Source: an uncultured Pseudanabaenaceae cyanobacterium | GTDB taxonomy: Bacteria > Cyanobacteriota > Cyanobacteriia > PCC-9006 > JAAUQQ01 | Direction: 5' to 3' | Assembly: GCA_938002085.1 (NCBI GenBank) | Contig: CALLAT010000060.1 | Coordinates: 1-64,000, forward strand | DNA length: 64,000 nt | In this document: positions 10,706 through 22,012 of the stretch, one piece after another | How the letters are laid out: each line of letters begins with the position of its first letter | How positions within the stretch are numbered: position 1 is the first letter of the stretch | Notes under the pieces: model-generated | Told to the model about the DNA's origin: nothing | Databases searched by the model: none | What the model saw: only the letters and a program-made list of their open reading frames with translations | Made by a program: the position numbers and the translations under genes

Positions 10706-11614
10706 TCAACCCACCGCCCGCTGCACCAACCAAAGCACCACCGGCAAACTCCCAAAACTCAACACCGTCGACAACACGATCGCCCGCGCCACCCGCTCCA
10801 CATCACCCCCCAACTCCGCCACCCAAATCACCGAACTCACCGCCACCGGCATCGCCGCCTGAACCACCAACACCTGCAACTCCAACCCCGACAACCGCAA
10901 CAGACACCCCACCCCAAACGCCACCAACGGCGACACCCCCAACCGCAACCCCGCCGCCACCAACTCCGCCCGACCCAGCGCAAACCGAGTCCTCGCCAAC
11001 TGAATCCCCAACGTCACCAGGGCCAACGGAATCGCCGCCTCCCCCATCATCACCAAACTGCGCTCCAACGCCACCGGCAGTTGCAACACCAATAACTGCA
11101 ATCCCACCCCCGCCACCGTCGCCCAAACAATCGGCAATCGCAAACTAAACCGGAGTCCCTGGGCCAGCCCCTCACCCCGCAACGTCACCGGCCCCACCAT
11201 CGCCACCATCAACGCCGCAGCCACCATATAAACGATCGCCCGCTCCAACCCCGCCTCCCCCAAAGCAAACAACACAAACGGCAACCCCATATTGCCCGTA
11301 TTGCTAAACAGCGTCGTCGCCACCAAGCTCTTCTGCTCATTCGCCGTCCAGTGGCAGATCCGAGCCGTGGCGATCGCCACCCCATACAGCAGCACCGACG
11401 TCAGCCCCACCCCCGCCACCAAGCCCACCGCACTCGAAACGTCCAAGCTAGAATCCTGAAGACCCGTCAGGACCAGCGCCGGAAACAGCACATAGAGATT
11501 CAACCGCGACAGGGTCTTAATCTCTAGCTCAAAACAACGACCGACAATCACCCCCGCCAACGCCACCAGGGCAATGGGTAAAATAGCAGCGCGAAGAATT
11601 TCCATTTTTTCCAT
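10706..11614 (-). CDS. AEC (auxin efflux carrier) family transporter
   Basis: 302 aa membrane protein: LSRLNLYVLFPALVLTGL, FSNTGNMGLPFVLFALGE. Confidence 0.88.
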   Translation of the reverse strand: MEKMEILRAAILPIALVALAGVIVGRCFELEIKTLSRLNLYVLFPALVLTGLQDSSLDVSSAVGLVAGVGLTSVLLYGVAIATARICHWTANEQKSLVATTLFSNTGNMGLPFVLFALGEAGLERAIVYMVAAALMVAMVGPVTLRGEGLAQGLRFSLRLPIVWATVAGVGLQLLVLQLPVALERSLVMMGEAAIPLALVTLGIQLARTRFALGRAELVAAGLRLGVSPLVAFGVGCLLRLSGLELQVLVVQAAMPVAVSSVIWVAELGGDVERVARAIVLSTVLSFGSLPVVLWLVQRAVG

Positions 11615-11729
11615 CAGCGGAGCATGGCCAAAAGCGTAGAGGAGAGGGAACTACTCAGTTCCCTCTCCTCTACGCCCATCCCACTATGGCATTGCCCTAG
11701 ACGCTTCTGCCTCTTGAGCAGTCTTGAGC

Positions 11730-13652
11730 CTAAGCGATCGCCTGTTGCTCCACTCGCCCTAACCACTGATTCATCTCGTGACTGGACAGAGGCTTGGAGA
11801 AGTAATAACCCTGGCCATAGGTGCAGCCCATTATCTTGAGTTGTGCTAGCACCTCCTCTGTCTCAACTCCCTCAGCCACGGTGTCCATCCCAAAGTCTCT
11901 GGCCAGATTGACGGCGGCCTTGATGATACGTAAATCGTGATCGTTGGGAGCAGCATTGCTAGTAGAAGTGCTAGACTCCTCCGCAGCACTTTTAACGGGA
12001 GGCGTCATAAAGCAGCGATCAATCTTGAGCGTATCTACCGGAAAGCGATGGAGATAACTTAGGGAAGAGTAGCCTGTGCCAAAGTCATCGATCGCTAGCT
12101 CGATGCGACGCTGCTTGAGCCCTGCCAAGACGGTTTGGGCCGAGTCCGCATTCTCCATCAGAGCGGTTTCTGTGATTTCGAATTTGAGGCGATCGCCCTG
12201 CAAGCCCGTGCTCTCTAAAATCTCGTCTAGTGCGGGAATTAAATTGTTGCAGGAAAACTGCTTGACCGAGAGATTGATGCTCATTTTCCAAGGCTTTTGG
12301 TATAGCGGGAATGCCGGATCCTGAGCACAAATTTCCCACTGGCGAGCCTGGCGGCAGGCTTCCTCCAAGACCCATTGGCCAATGGGAATAATCAATCCGG
12401 TTTCTTCCGCAATGGGAATGAAGTCGTCGGGAGAGACCCAGCCATGTTTGGGATGGTGCCAGCGAATCAGCGCTTCAAACCCCGCCACCGATTCGCTCTC
12501 CCCTTGGATATCCATAATGGGCTGGTAGACCAGCGCAAACTCCTGCTCCCGGATCGCCCGACGCATTTGATGTTCTAACTGAAGGCGGCGTAAAGCCCGC
12601 TGGTGCATCTTGGGATGGAAGGCTTGGGAGTGAGCTTTGCCCTGGGCCTTGGCCTGATACAGGGCCGTATCTACATCCCGCAAAATATCTTCAGGTTGGT
12701 CATAGCGCTGCTCACCCAGAGCAACCCCAATGCTTACCGTGATATACAGCTCATGACCTGAGAGGTAGAAGGGTTGACTGAGCTGCTCCAGAATTTGTTC
12801 GGTGAGGGTTTCCACTTGTAGGGGACAAGCAATGTGACGCAGCAACACCATGAACTCGTCACCGCCGGGACGGAAGAGCTTTCCATCGGGGGGCAGGATT
12901 CCGGCGAGGCGCTGGGCAATGGCCATCAGCAATTGGTCTCCCATGGCATGACCGAGGGAGTCATTGACCAGCTTGAAGCGATCGCAGTCCAGGAACAGTA
13001 CGGCAAACTGGTAATCCGGCTGGGTTTTACTCAGCTCTAAAGCTGCTTCAATTTCTGTGAGCAGATAGGTTCGGTTCGGTAAATCAGTCAGATCATCATG
13101 GAACGCCTTGTGGCGTAGTTCTTCCTGGGCCGACTGGCGCTGGCGTACCTCTTCTTCCAGGGAAGCGTTGGCTGACTGTAGCTGGCAGGTACGCTCTTCC
13201 ACGCGCTGTTCTAGCTCTTGGTTGAGCTGAACGACCTCTGCCCGAGCAGCAGTGAGGTTGAGCTGATTCGCGACACGTACCAGCACTTCCGAAATCTCAA
13301 ATGGCTTTGTGATGTAGTCCACGCCACCGGAAGAAAATGCAGTGACCTTATCAAAGACATCATTGAGGGCGCTGATGAAAATAACAGGAATGTTTTGGGT
13401 GACAGGATCTGTCTTTAGTTGCTTGCACACCTCATATCCATTGATGTCCGGCATCGTTATGTCCAGCAAAATCAGGTCTGGCTGGAACCCCTGAACTGCC
13501 TGGAGAGCAATCTTGCCACTCACGGCCCGTCGCACCTCGTATTGTTCCGCTGACAGCATGGTGGTCAAGAGATTTAGGTTGTCGATTTTGTCATCGACAA
13601 TAAGAATCTTGGCGCTGCTTTTAGGGCTTAAGTGGGAAGACGTGAAGACCAT
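11730..13652 (-). CDS. response regulator with REC-GGDEF-EAL domains
   Basis: REC (ILIVDDKIDNLNLL, LILLDITMPDINGYE), FRPGGDEFMVLL, GFEALIRWHHP, DDFGTGYSSLSYL. Confidence 0.95.
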   Translation of the reverse strand: MVFTSSHLSPKSSAKILIVDDKIDNLNLLTTMLSAEQYEVRRAVSGKIALQAVQGFQPDLILLDITMPDINGYEVCKQLKTDPVTQNIPVIFISALNDVFDKVTAFSSGGVDYITKPFEISEVLVRVANQLNLTAARAEVVQLNQELEQRVEERTCQLQSANASLEEEVRQRQSAQEELRHKAFHDDLTDLPNRTYLLTEIEAALELSKTQPDYQFAVLFLDCDRFKLVNDSLGHAMGDQLLMAIAQRLAGILPPDGKLFRPGGDEFMVLLRHIACPLQVETLTEQILEQLSQPFYLSGHELYITVSIGVALGEQRYDQPEDILRDVDTALYQAKAQGKAHSQAFHPKMHQRALRRLQLEHQMRRAIREQEFALVYQPIMDIQGESESVAGFEALIRWHHPKHGWVSPDDFIPIAEETGLIIPIGQWVLEEACRQARQWEICAQDPAFPLYQKPWKMSINLSVKQFSCNNLIPALDEILESTGLQGDRLKFEITETALMENADSAQTVLAGLKQRRIELAIDDFGTGYSSLSYLHRFPVDTLKIDRCFMTPPVKSAAEESSTSTSNAAPNDHDLRIIKAAVNLARDFGMDTVAEGVETEEVLAQLKIMGCTYGQGYYFSKPLSSHEMNQWLGRVEQQAIA

Positions 13653-13784
13653 GGTGAAAAAGCGGTGCGGTTAATAATGAAGACTGGCAAAGAAGCGGAG
13701 CCCAAGGTGGGTTTAGGCTTGGTAGAGGCTGATAGGAGCAAAGCGTTGGAGCCAAGGCTGAACAAAGCACTGAACTCAAAGGGT

Positions 13785-16700
13785 TTAGGTCGAATTTTGA
13801 AAAGGCTTCTGGAGTAGCTCCGCAATCTTGTCGAGGCGTAGCATTTGGGACCAATTCTGTAGCATCAGTTTGAGCTGTTCATGCTCTGGAGCAATGGCAT
13901 TAATCTGTTGCTGGACTCCCTCTTCGTCCAATGTGATGGCTGCATGGTAAAGGGCGTCTTGCCAGCTTGCCCCCATGGTTTGGCATTGCTGCTGGAGATT
14001 GGCTTGTTCCAGCTCGCTCAGATTTACGCTGACTTCGGGTAAGCTCTCGGTCTGGGTCTCTATGCTTTCGTAGCAATATTGGGTGCCCAGATACTGGGTG
14101 ATTTTTTCGAAGATGAAATTTTCCTGGAAGGGCTTACGAATGAAATCATCAAAGCCAGCCTCTAGCGTTAGGTTTCTAGTTTCTTCGAAGGCACTGGCTG
14201 TGAGGGCGAGGATGTAAGTCTCACGATCTTGGGAGGGGATTAAGTCTAAAGTTGTTGACACATCTAAGGAGTCACCTGCTCCACCCTCTGGGTTACTTTG
14301 GACGATTCCTGCAGAAGTTTGCAGTGTGAGTGCCCGCTGCTCTGCTTCCAACAGTCTGATCTGGCGGGTCGCTTCAAAGCCATCCATAACCGGCATCTGT
14401 AAGTCCATCCAAATCAAATGGGGCTTCCAGTCTTTCCATTGCGCGATCGCAGCTTCGCCATTTTCTGCAGTTCGTACCGAGAAGCCCACGCATTCCAACA
14501 GCTGGGTGAGCAGCGTTCGATTTTCAAGGCGATCCTCTACCACTAGAAGTCGATAATTCGGTTGGTCGGGAGCGACATGGCTGACGCGCTGATCCTTGGG
14601 AGAACTGGAGATTTTGCCGACCACTGGCGGCACCACGATTGAAAACTGGGCTGTGGTCCCTCGACTCTCCTGACTTTCTAGGGTGAGATCACCCCCCATT
14701 AATTGAACAAATTCGCGGCTAATGGCTAGCCCTAGACCTGTTCCTTCCTGGGCCTGGCGGCCGCTGTCCGTTTGGGAAAAGGCATCAAATAGTTGGTCCA
14801 TTTCTTGGGCAACGATGCCCTGACCTGTATCTGAGACGGAAAGCCACAGCTCTACAGGGGCGCTGGACAGACTGGTCATCGGGTTGAGACGGACTGCCTT
14901 GCCCTTCCACAGCTTGAGCGTAATGCTGCCCTGGTGGGTGAATTTGAGACTATTGCTCACCAGGTTCATTAGAATCTGACGCAGCTTGCGCTCATCGCTG
15001 TGAATATATTGAGGAACAGATTCGTCTCGCTCAAGCTTGAGCTCTAGTCCTTTGGATTTGGCTTTGAGACGAAACATTTCATAGACCGAGCCACAGAGGG
15101 CATGGATGTCGAAATCAGTTTCATGGAGAACCATGCTGCCGGCTTCGATTTTGGACATGTCCAGGACATCGTTAATCAGAGAGAGTAGATGGGCCCCGCT
15201 GCGATTAATAATGTTCAGTGTCTTTTTTTGATCCCTTGTGGCGCTTGGATCTCGATGCATGAGCTGGCTGAAGCCTAGAATGGCGTTGAGGGGAGTGCGC
15301 AGTTCATGGCTCATGTTGGCCAGGAAGCTTCCCTTGGCCTGGTTGGCCGAATCGGCTTTTTCCTTCGCGGTTTTGAGTTGCTTCAGCAATTCTGCCTGTT
15401 GGAAGGCAACCCCTAACTGGCCAGAGATACGTTCTAGAGAGCTTAGATCTTCAAATTTCCACTGGCGGGGGCCGCTCTGTTGGTAGGCGCCCATCAGCCC
15501 CCAAAGCTGATCGCCGACAAAGATGGGGACCACGATAAAGGCACTAATGCCCTGTTGGGCAAAACATTGAATATGCTCGTCGGAATAGTCTGATTCGTAG
15601 ATGTCTGCGACTACGACACTTTCGCCATTGCGATAGCGGCCCCCTTGGTTTCGTTGTAGGTTGCGATCAACAAAGGTGCGAACAGGCTGGCTTTGTTTGA
15701 AGGCTGGCAAGGCTGGGTCGTAGGATTCGTGGGCAATTTCCCGATGCCAGTTCGGGAGGAAGCGATAGATTAAAACGCGATCGCATTGCAGCAGGCTACG
15801 GGCTTCCTCGGTAGTGGTGGCCAGAATCTTGGTAATATCTCGCGTCTTATGGATTTGCTGAATAACTCGGGAAACGATCCTTTCCCGTTCCGCGATGCGA
15901 GATTGCTGCTTTTTCTGGCGCTGGACCGTTTCTAAAACATGTTGAAGTCGTTCTGATCTCTGTTGGGCTTGGCTCAGCAGATCAGCTTGTTGAATGGCAA
16001 TGCTGAGCTGTAACGTGAGAGCCTGAACAAAGCTGACTTCTGACTCTTGCCATTGACGCGGATTGGAGCATTGTTGAATATACAACATTCCCCAGGGCTG
16101 GCTAGTCTGAGAATCACCATCACCTCCCATGATGGGCATCGCAATGCTGGCCTGAATTTCTAAGGCTTCGAGTATTGCAATCTCATCATCATTGAGCCCA
16201 GCGTAATAGATATCCTCGAGTAAAACAGGAGTGGTGGGATTATCTGGACTTGCAGAGAGGCAAGAGGGATAGCTTGCCCTAGATGTTTGGGCTTGTGAAG
16301 AATGTTCTTGAGTGGGAGCGAAGGGTTGGCCATCTAGCGACAGCCCAAGGATGGAGCGAAAGGGGGCACTTACCTCTTCAGCGATAAAGCGATCGTGGAG
16401 ATCTTGCGGTAGAGATGGACTGGCATCGCTGTTTTCATCTTGTTTGGAAGACGACTTAAAGCGGAAAATCGCCACACGATCTGCGATGAGTAGTTGACGC
16501 AACTGAGTGACTGCTGTCTGAAAGACTTCTTGGATATCTAGGCTTTGGCGGATCTCTTGGGTGATTTGTCCCAGTAGTAGCGTCTGCTCTAATTTGCTGC
16601 GTAGCGCCGTGGCAGAGCGATGGCGATCCATCGCAACTTGGGTTAATTCCACCGCCTTCGCCATCAGGTTCTGGTCTGTATCACTGGGATATTGAGGTTG

Positions 16701-17591
16701 GCTGTAGTACATCCCCAGCACAGCCACAACTTTCTTCCGCACCAAAATGGGGCAGGCCCAGCAGCCTCGTAGGCCATGCTGAAGTGCTACATCATTGACG
16801 TAGTGAGCATGGGTGTCGGTGGAAATATCCGGCACAATGATGGTGCGCTGACCGTAGGCTGCTGCTGCAAATGCCCCTCCCTGGGGGGTAATTGGCAAAT
16901 CATCCATGGTTTCGATGAAAGCCGGAGATAAGCTGGGGGCTGCCCGGTGTACAAGATGACCACTCATGGAATCCACTGTCATGATCGCGCAGTGGATATT
17001 TCCTGCGAGACGTTCAGTGAGTTCTGCGATCGCGGTCAGGCTCTGGGCGAGGGGAGCGCCATTGACGATCAAATTGAGGATGTTGTTATTGCCATCCAGG
17101 CGAATATGCAAAGCCTTATTTAGGGCGCGCTGTTCCAGCAATGACTGTTGCTGGAGCTGCTCGCGTTCCTTCATTTGGCGTTGCTCGGTGATGTCCCGGC
17201 CCACAAACAAATAGCGATTAACCTCACCTGTGGAAGTTTTGAGAGGGATGACATTGGTGTCGAGCCAATGGTGATCACCATTGCGAGCACAATGGCGAAT
17301 TTCACCGCGCCAGGGTTGCCCTTCTGCAATGGCTTCCCAAAGCTTTTGGGCCTCTGCCTCAGAGCTTAGGTGGGATGCAAATTGACTGTAGGGCTGCCCA
17401 ATCAGTTCTGACGGTTCGTAACCTAGAAGCTCGCAGAGGCATTCATTAATTTCAAGAATTTTGCCTTGAAGATCTGCTAGGGCGACCCCGGAAAATTGAG
17501 ACAAAGCATATTTGTAGGCTTGAAATTCGTCCCCCTGAAGGACGGGGGAGGTAGAGCAGCGTTGGGATGCGGAACTGACAGTGAGGGTCAT
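13785..17591 (-). CDS. hybrid sensor histidine kinase: PAS - multiple GAF - HisKA - HATPase - REC
   Basis: 1268 aa; [41 protein letters not shown], receiver [21 protein letters not shown]. Confidence 0.95.
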   Translation of the reverse strand: MTLTVSSASQRCSTSPVLQGDEFQAYKYALSQFSGVALADLQGKILEINECLCELLGYEPSELIGQPYSQFASHLSSEAEAQKLWEAIAEGQPWRGEIRHCARNGDHHWLDTNVIPLKTSTGEVNRYLFVGRDITEQRQMKEREQLQQQSLLEQRALNKALHIRLDGNNNILNLIVNGAPLAQSLTAIAELTERLAGNIHCAIMTVDSMSGHLVHRAAPSLSPAFIETMDDLPITPQGGAFAAAAYGQRTIIVPDISTDTHAHYVNDVALQHGLRGCWACPILVRKKVVAVLGMYYSQPQYPSDTDQNLMAKAVELTQVAMDRHRSATALRSKLEQTLLLGQITQEIRQSLDIQEVFQTAVTQLRQLLIADRVAIFRFKSSSKQDENSDASPSLPQDLHDRFIAEEVSAPFRSILGLSLDGQPFAPTQEHSSQAQTSRASYPSCLSASPDNPTTPVLLEDIYYAGLNDDEIAILEALEIQASIAMPIMGGDGDSQTSQPWGMLYIQQCSNPRQWQESEVSFVQALTLQLSIAIQQADLLSQAQQRSERLQHVLETVQRQKKQQSRIAERERIVSRVIQQIHKTRDITKILATTTEEARSLLQCDRVLIYRFLPNWHREIAHESYDPALPAFKQSQPVRTFVDRNLQRNQGGRYRNGESVVVADIYESDYSDEHIQCFAQQGISAFIVVPIFVGDQLWGLMGAYQQSGPRQWKFEDLSSLERISGQLGVAFQQAELLKQLKTAKEKADSANQAKGSFLANMSHELRTPLNAILGFSQLMHRDPSATRDQKKTLNIINRSGAHLLSLINDVLDMSKIEAGSMVLHETDFDIHALCGSVYEMFRLKAKSKGLELKLERDESVPQYIHSDERKLRQILMNLVSNSLKFTHQGSITLKLWKGKAVRLNPMTSLSSAPVELWLSVSDTGQGIVAQEMDQLFDAFSQTDSGRQAQEGTGLGLAISREFVQLMGGDLTLESQESRGTTAQFSIVVPPVVGKISSSPKDQRVSHVAPDQPNYRLLVVEDRLENRTLLTQLLECVGFSVRTAENGEAAIAQWKDWKPHLIWMDLQMPVMDGFEATRQIRLLEAEQRALTLQTSAGIVQSNPEGGAGDSLDVSTTLDLIPSQDRETYILALTASAFEETRNLTLEAGFDDFIRKPFQENFIFEKITQYLGTQYCYESIETQTESLPEVSVNLSELEQANLQQQCQTMGASWQDALYHAAITLDEEGVQQQINAIAPEHEQLKLMLQNWSQMLRLDKIAELLQKPFQNST

Positions 17592-18198
17592 CTCGAAAGG
17601 TTACGGAATAGATAAGCTGGGAGGGCCTTCTGGAGCATCGTGCCGCTTTAGAATTGGGCGGTCTCAGAGTAAAAGACCCTCTATGCACCTCGGTCATGGG
17701 TCTAAACACTCACAAAGTGATTAGACCTACATAATTGACTTTTTTAACCTACTTGCTGATTGTTCCCAGGCCTGAACCTTCGAGCACGTCTTTATTGGGT
17801 TTCTCGTGATTCGGTTGAGGAACCCTGACTTTGAGGCTGTATAGGGTCTAAGCAGTGCAGGGAATGTTCTGCTGAGGCCGTTAGAACTGAATCGGAGAGG
17901 GTAAAAGATAAGGAAGTTTGTAACAGTCGCCTTTGGGGCAGAAGCAATCTTCAGGGACTAAATGTTGGGACTTTGGGGGGCTGGCTAAGCTGCTGTAGGA
18001 GTGGCGACTCATAGAGGCCTGTAACGGTTTCTTGGGGCAAACTCTCTCTCACGTCGGCGCTAAGCCGATGTCGGTGTATATTAAGCAATGTTGCAGGTGT
18101 ACCTCTAGTGGCCAACTGGGTCGGCTCAAGCGAAGGGGCTTGACTCAAGGTTTAATGGGGCGACTGCCGATATTTCATAATTGAGAGGATTTAAGATC

Positions 18199-18498
18199 AT
18201 GGCGACTTTTAAGGTCACCCTCGTTAACGAAGCCGAAGGCATCAACTCCACGATTGATTGTGCTGATGATCAGTACATCGTCGATGCGGCTGAAGATGCA
18301 GGTCTTGACCTGCCCGTTTCCTGCCGTGCTGGCTCTTGCTCCACCTGCACCGGCAAGCTGACCTCCGGTACCGTGAACCAGGAAGATCAAGCTTTCCTCG
18401 ATGATGATCAAATCGAAGCTGGCTTTGTGATGACTTGCGTGGCTTACCCCACCTCTGATTGCACCATCACCACTCACCAGGAAGATGAGCTGGACTAG
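18199..18498 (+). CDS. petF: plant-type [2Fe-2S] ferredoxin
   Basis: [57 protein letters not shown]...; start set to second Met. Confidence 0.97.
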   Translation: MATFKVTLVNEAEGINSTIDCADDQYIVDAAEDAGLDLPVSCRAGSCSTCTGKLTSGTVNQEDQAFLDDDQIEAGFVMTCVAYPTSDCTITTHQEDELD

Positions 18499-18550
18499 TC
18501 GCTACTAGTTGAGTTGGCCTGCGGATGAACCGTTAGGTCGTTTGCAAAGT

Positions 18551-18582
18551 AAAGCCCCCAGGAGAACTCTCCTGGGGGCTTT
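18551..18582 (+). terminator. Rho-independent-type hairpin downstream of petF
   Basis: aaagcccccaggagaactctcctgggggcttt perfect inverted repeat. Confidence 0.85.
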
Positions 18583-18654
18583 GTTGATCTAGACCCAGTT
18601 ACAGTTGCTCGGTCTCAGGTCTTTATAGATGGTGTTGAGAAATGCAGAATCCTA

Positions 18655-18915
18655 TTATTCTGTCTCGGGGGATTCTGCGGGGCTGGAGCCTACGGTTTTC
18701 TTGAGCTGGGTGATCGTGGCTTCGATGCCGTGATACAGCTCAAGCCGGTCTGCTTCAGGCAGGGCGGCTAGCTCTGTTTCACTGAGCATGGACTTTGCCA
18801 GCAGAATCAGTAAGCGTTTGGCCTGGTTCTCATCGGCAAATTCGCCTGCTGCACTAATGCGGATAATGCGCTGAATTTCGGCGATGCGTTCGGATAGGGG
18901 AGCTTTTTCGTCCAT
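18655..18915 (-). CDS. conserved hypothetical small protein (86 aa)
   Basis: Well-formed ORF, acidic helical sequence; no family recognised. Confidence 0.6.
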   Translation of the reverse strand: MDEKAPLSERIAEIQRIIRISAAGEFADENQAKRLLILLAKSMLSETELAALPEADRLELYHGIEATITQLKKTVGSSPAESPETE

Positions 18916-18985
18916 GGGAGGCAGGGAAGGGGCGATCGCTATTTTATCTAGATATTGCCTAGGAAAAGGGCGATCGCCGAACCCT

Positions 18986-20044
18986 TTACTTCCAGCCCGC
19001 TCGATCCATCACCTCAATTGCCTCCGCCCCATTTTTGCCATAGGCCACCACATTGATAGGCGACGCATTGAATTCGCCAAAGCCTTCTAGCACAGGGTCG
19101 AGGCCAATGCCTTTGGAAGCAGGGAACTCGTTGTTTTGTAAGGCAAAGAACTCCTGGGCTTGGGGACTGGTCAAGTATTCGATGAACTGCACCGCATTCT
19201 GACTATTGGGGGCATTGGTTAAGACGCCTGCCCCGCTAATGTTCATGTGGGTTTCATTGGGGAAAAAGGCCGCTACTTTTTTCCCCACCAGTCTGTCCTT
19301 CGCTTTTTCAGACTTGAGCATACGGGCCAGGTAATAGTGATTTACCACTGCAACCTCGCAGCTTCCCTGGGCAACGCCCCGAATTTGGGGCACATCTCCC
19401 CCCTCGGGCTCCCGCGCAAAGTTGTTGACCAGTCCTTTGGCCCAAGCTTCGGTTTTATCGACACCGTTCTTTTCGATTAACCAAGCGACTAGGGACTGGT
19501 TATAGATATTGCTGGAGCTACGAATGCAAACTCTGCCTTCCCATTCGCGGCTGGCGAGGTTTTCATAGGTGGACAGCTCTTGCTCCGTGACTTTTTCTGG
19601 GTCATAGACCATGATTCGAGCGCGCTGGGAGAGGCCGAACCAGAGCCCTTCGGGGTGGCGTAGATTCTCAGGGATGTTGTTATCCAGCATTTCTGAGGTG
19701 GTTGGCTGGAAGAGACCTTCTTCCTCGGCGCGCCATAGGCGTCCTGCATCCACGGTGATGAAGACATCTGCAGAGCTGTTGGTTCCCTCGCTTTTGATGC
19801 GCTCCAGGAGTTCGCTGTCCTTGCCTTCAAGGATATTGACTTCAATTCCCGTTTGTTCAGTGAAGCCTTTGTAGAGCTGGCTGTCTGTGTTGTAGTGGCG
19901 GGCTGAATAGACGTTTACGACTTTGTCACCTGTGCTGGCAGCGATATCCTCGCTGCCTCCAGAACTCTGAGGCGATGTCTGGCAGCCCGCTAAGGCGAGG
20001 CTCAGGATGGCAGTCGTCAGGCCCAGCTTTTTGTACAGGCTCAT
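18986..20044 (-). CDS. futA: Fe(III) ABC transporter substrate-binding protein (FutA/IdiA type)
   Basis: Lipoprotein signal LALAGCQTS; VVNVYSARHYNTDSQLYKGFTEQTGI, VFITVDAGRLWRAEEEGLFQP, GAGVLTNAPN. Confidence 0.92.
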   Translation of the reverse strand: MSLYKKLGLTTAILSLALAGCQTSPQSSGGSEDIAASTGDKVVNVYSARHYNTDSQLYKGFTEQTGIEVNILEGKDSELLERIKSEGTNSSADVFITVDAGRLWRAEEEGLFQPTTSEMLDNNIPENLRHPEGLWFGLSQRARIMVYDPEKVTEQELSTYENLASREWEGRVCIRSSSNIYNQSLVAWLIEKNGVDKTEAWAKGLVNNFAREPEGGDVPQIRGVAQGSCEVAVVNHYYLARMLKSEKAKDRLVGKKVAAFFPNETHMNISGAGVLTNAPNSQNAVQFIEYLTSPQAQEFFALQNNEFPASKGIGLDPVLEGFGEFNASPINVVAYGKNGAEAIEVMDRAGWK

Positions 20045-20059
20045 AGTCGAATAAAAACG

Positions 20060-20078
20060 TTATTGATAATCGTTATTG
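20060..20078. promoter_or_regulatory. putative Fur box upstream of futA-type gene
   Basis: ttattgataatcgttattg resembles the GATAATGATAATCATTATC-type Fur consensus and sits 16 bp upstream of the start codon. Confidence 0.65.
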
Positions 20079-20143
20079 TTTAACATGTGGTTGTCAGGGC
20101 CTGCAAGATTTTGAGGGCTTGGAGAGCTTTGGGGAGGGATTGA

Positions 20144-21244
20144 TTATTGGAATAGGAAGATTATCCCTGCGATCGCAATCACCACGCCCATCGCAGCTCG
20201 AATTGAAACCCGCTCCCCCAGGGCCAAGCTAATGGGCAGGATAAACAGCGGGCTGGTGCTGGAGAGCGCCTGTGCAATCCCCGCTGGACTGTATTTCAGC
20301 GAAGTTTGCTGGAGCCAAATGGCCAGGTAGGTGCTGAAGAAGGCCGTGATGGCGATGATGCCTAAGAGGCGTAGGTTCAAGGTTTTGAGGCCCAAGAAAC
20401 CAGAACGGCCTTGGGCCGAATGTTCTGAGGATTGTGGCGCTGCCATCATGGGGACTGCCTGGGCGAGAGGAAGCCAAAACACCAGCAGCCCTAGACCTGC
20501 GACTAGGCGTAACAAGGTGCTCCAGAGCGGGTCCATGGCTGTCTCTGCTAGGCCGGCTCGGGAGAGCACTGCGCCGCCAGCTTGGCCTAGGGCCGCCAGG
20601 AGCCCAAATCCTAATCCTTGGCGCAGGCTTGCGTTGTGGGGAGTAGATATTTTTGAGCTATTTCCCTGGGAGAGTTGCCTTGAGTCTGTTGAGGCTGGGT
20701 TGGGGCTAGAGGCTGGTTCCATGCGCTCGCTAACGACCCAAACTACGCCCCCTAGGGTGAGGAAAATGCCGGCAATGTTGGCTAGCTTGAGGTTTTCTCC
20801 CAGCCAGAGGAAAGCGAGGATGGCAGACAGCGGCGGGGCTAGGCTTTCCAGGAGGAGCGATTGCCGGGCTCCGATCAGCCCCAGGGCACGAAAGTAAAAG
20901 GTATCTCCCAAGCCAATGCCGATGGCTCCGCTGAGGAGCAAAAATAGAATGGCACGGAATTCAACTTCGGGAAAAGGTCGCTGAAGCAGAAGCAGCGTTG
21001 CCCCAAGAAGCGCCAGCGCAACTATACCTTTGGTGAGGTTTAACGTTAAGGGAGCTACGCGAGCGCCGAGGCGAGCGAAAATCGAGGCTGCGATCGCCCA
21101 AAGCAAGGCTGCTGTGAGTGCTGCCAGCTCCCCGCCGTATTTCCCTATCCCTGGTAGCATTTCAGCCCCCAGCCCAAAAGCTTGCACCACCCTGCCATTC
21201 CTCATTACTGACCCAGGGAGCAACACCCTCCAAATCCATCCCAA
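20144..21244 (-). CDS. EamA/DMT family transporter
   Basis: 366 aa with two EamA-like repeats: ALTAALLWAIAASIFARLGARV, ALSSTSPLFILPISLALGERV. Confidence 0.88.
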   Translation of the reverse strand: MGWIWRVLLPGSVMRNGRVVQAFGLGAEMLPGIGKYGGELAALTAALLWAIAASIFARLGARVAPLTLNLTKGIVALALLGATLLLLQRPFPEVEFRAILFLLLSGAIGIGLGDTFYFRALGLIGARQSLLLESLAPPLSAILAFLWLGENLKLANIAGIFLTLGGVVWVVSERMEPASSPNPASTDSRQLSQGNSSKISTPHNASLRQGLGFGLLAALGQAGGAVLSRAGLAETAMDPLWSTLLRLVAGLGLLVFWLPLAQAVPMMAAPQSSEHSAQGRSGFLGLKTLNLRLLGIIAITAFFSTYLAIWLQQTSLKYSPAGIAQALSSTSPLFILPISLALGERVSIRAAMGVVIAIAGIIFLFQ

Positions 21245-21315
21245 TGCACCTGGAAGGCCTTAGCCCACTCCAGTATGATGGGGGAACGTTGCAAACCTAG
21301 ACTTGACAGTTTGAC

Positions 21316-21918
21316 ATGGCGATTTCGGATGCGATGGAGTTTTTTCAGCAAAGTGCAGGGCGGTGGAAATCCCAGCGCACCACGCATCATCTGCCCTTTC
21401 GTCGAGCTGAGAGCGGCTCTTCTTCCATTCAGGTTGAATCTTTAGATGCCCAACATCCCCAGGTCATCGAAATCTGCAAAATGCATGAAATCGACCCAGA
21501 GCTCACCATTGGCGGAGCCCATGTGACTTGGAACGGTGAGATGGAATGGGATCGTGAAGGCGAAGGGCAGCACACCGGTGAAACGGTATTCGCCTTGGTG
21601 CCTGATGAGGGGAATCCTCGCCAGGGTCGCCTGTTGCGGGAGCGCGGCTATGCTGAAATTGCGCCCGTTGTGGGCCGCTTTGAGCTGGACGATGAAGATG
21701 GTTTGGTCCTCACCACGGACTATGAAACCATGAGTGCTACGGAACGCTTCTGGTTTGCCGGGCCCAACCTGCGTTTACGCAGCAGCACTGTGACCCGCTT
21801 TGGGGGGCTAAGCACGGCCTCTTTTTGTGCTGAAACGCGCCTTGTGGATGACGAAGCTCAGGCTGATGCGGAAAAATCTTGGCAAGAGACTGCGCTTTAT
21901 TCCAGTTTGGGCTGGTAG
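21316..21918 (+). CDS. cpcS: phycobiliprotein lyase, CpcS/CpeS family
   Basis: MAISDAMEFFQQSAGRWKSQRTTHHLPFRRAESGSSSI...; ERFWFAGPNLRLRSSTV. Confidence 0.93.
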   Translation: MAISDAMEFFQQSAGRWKSQRTTHHLPFRRAESGSSSIQVESLDAQHPQVIEICKMHEIDPELTIGGAHVTWNGEMEWDREGEGQHTGETVFALVPDEGNPRQGRLLRERGYAEIAPVVGRFELDDEDGLVLTTDYETMSATERFWFAGPNLRLRSSTVTRFGGLSTASFCAETRLVDDEAQADAEKSWQETALYSSLGW

Positions 21919-22012
21919 CAAATCGTCAGTTTCTCTTTGGTTTTGAGGGCTTCAACAATTTGTTTTGGCAAGCTGACTTTGATAACAGGACTGATCTTTC
22001 TCTCTGAACTAT

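Noticed and set aside
10803-11126. 107-aa Gly/Val-rich ORF within the AEC transporter
   Set aside because: Low-complexity product of the C-rich patch; the AEC frame has clear membrane-protein sequence.
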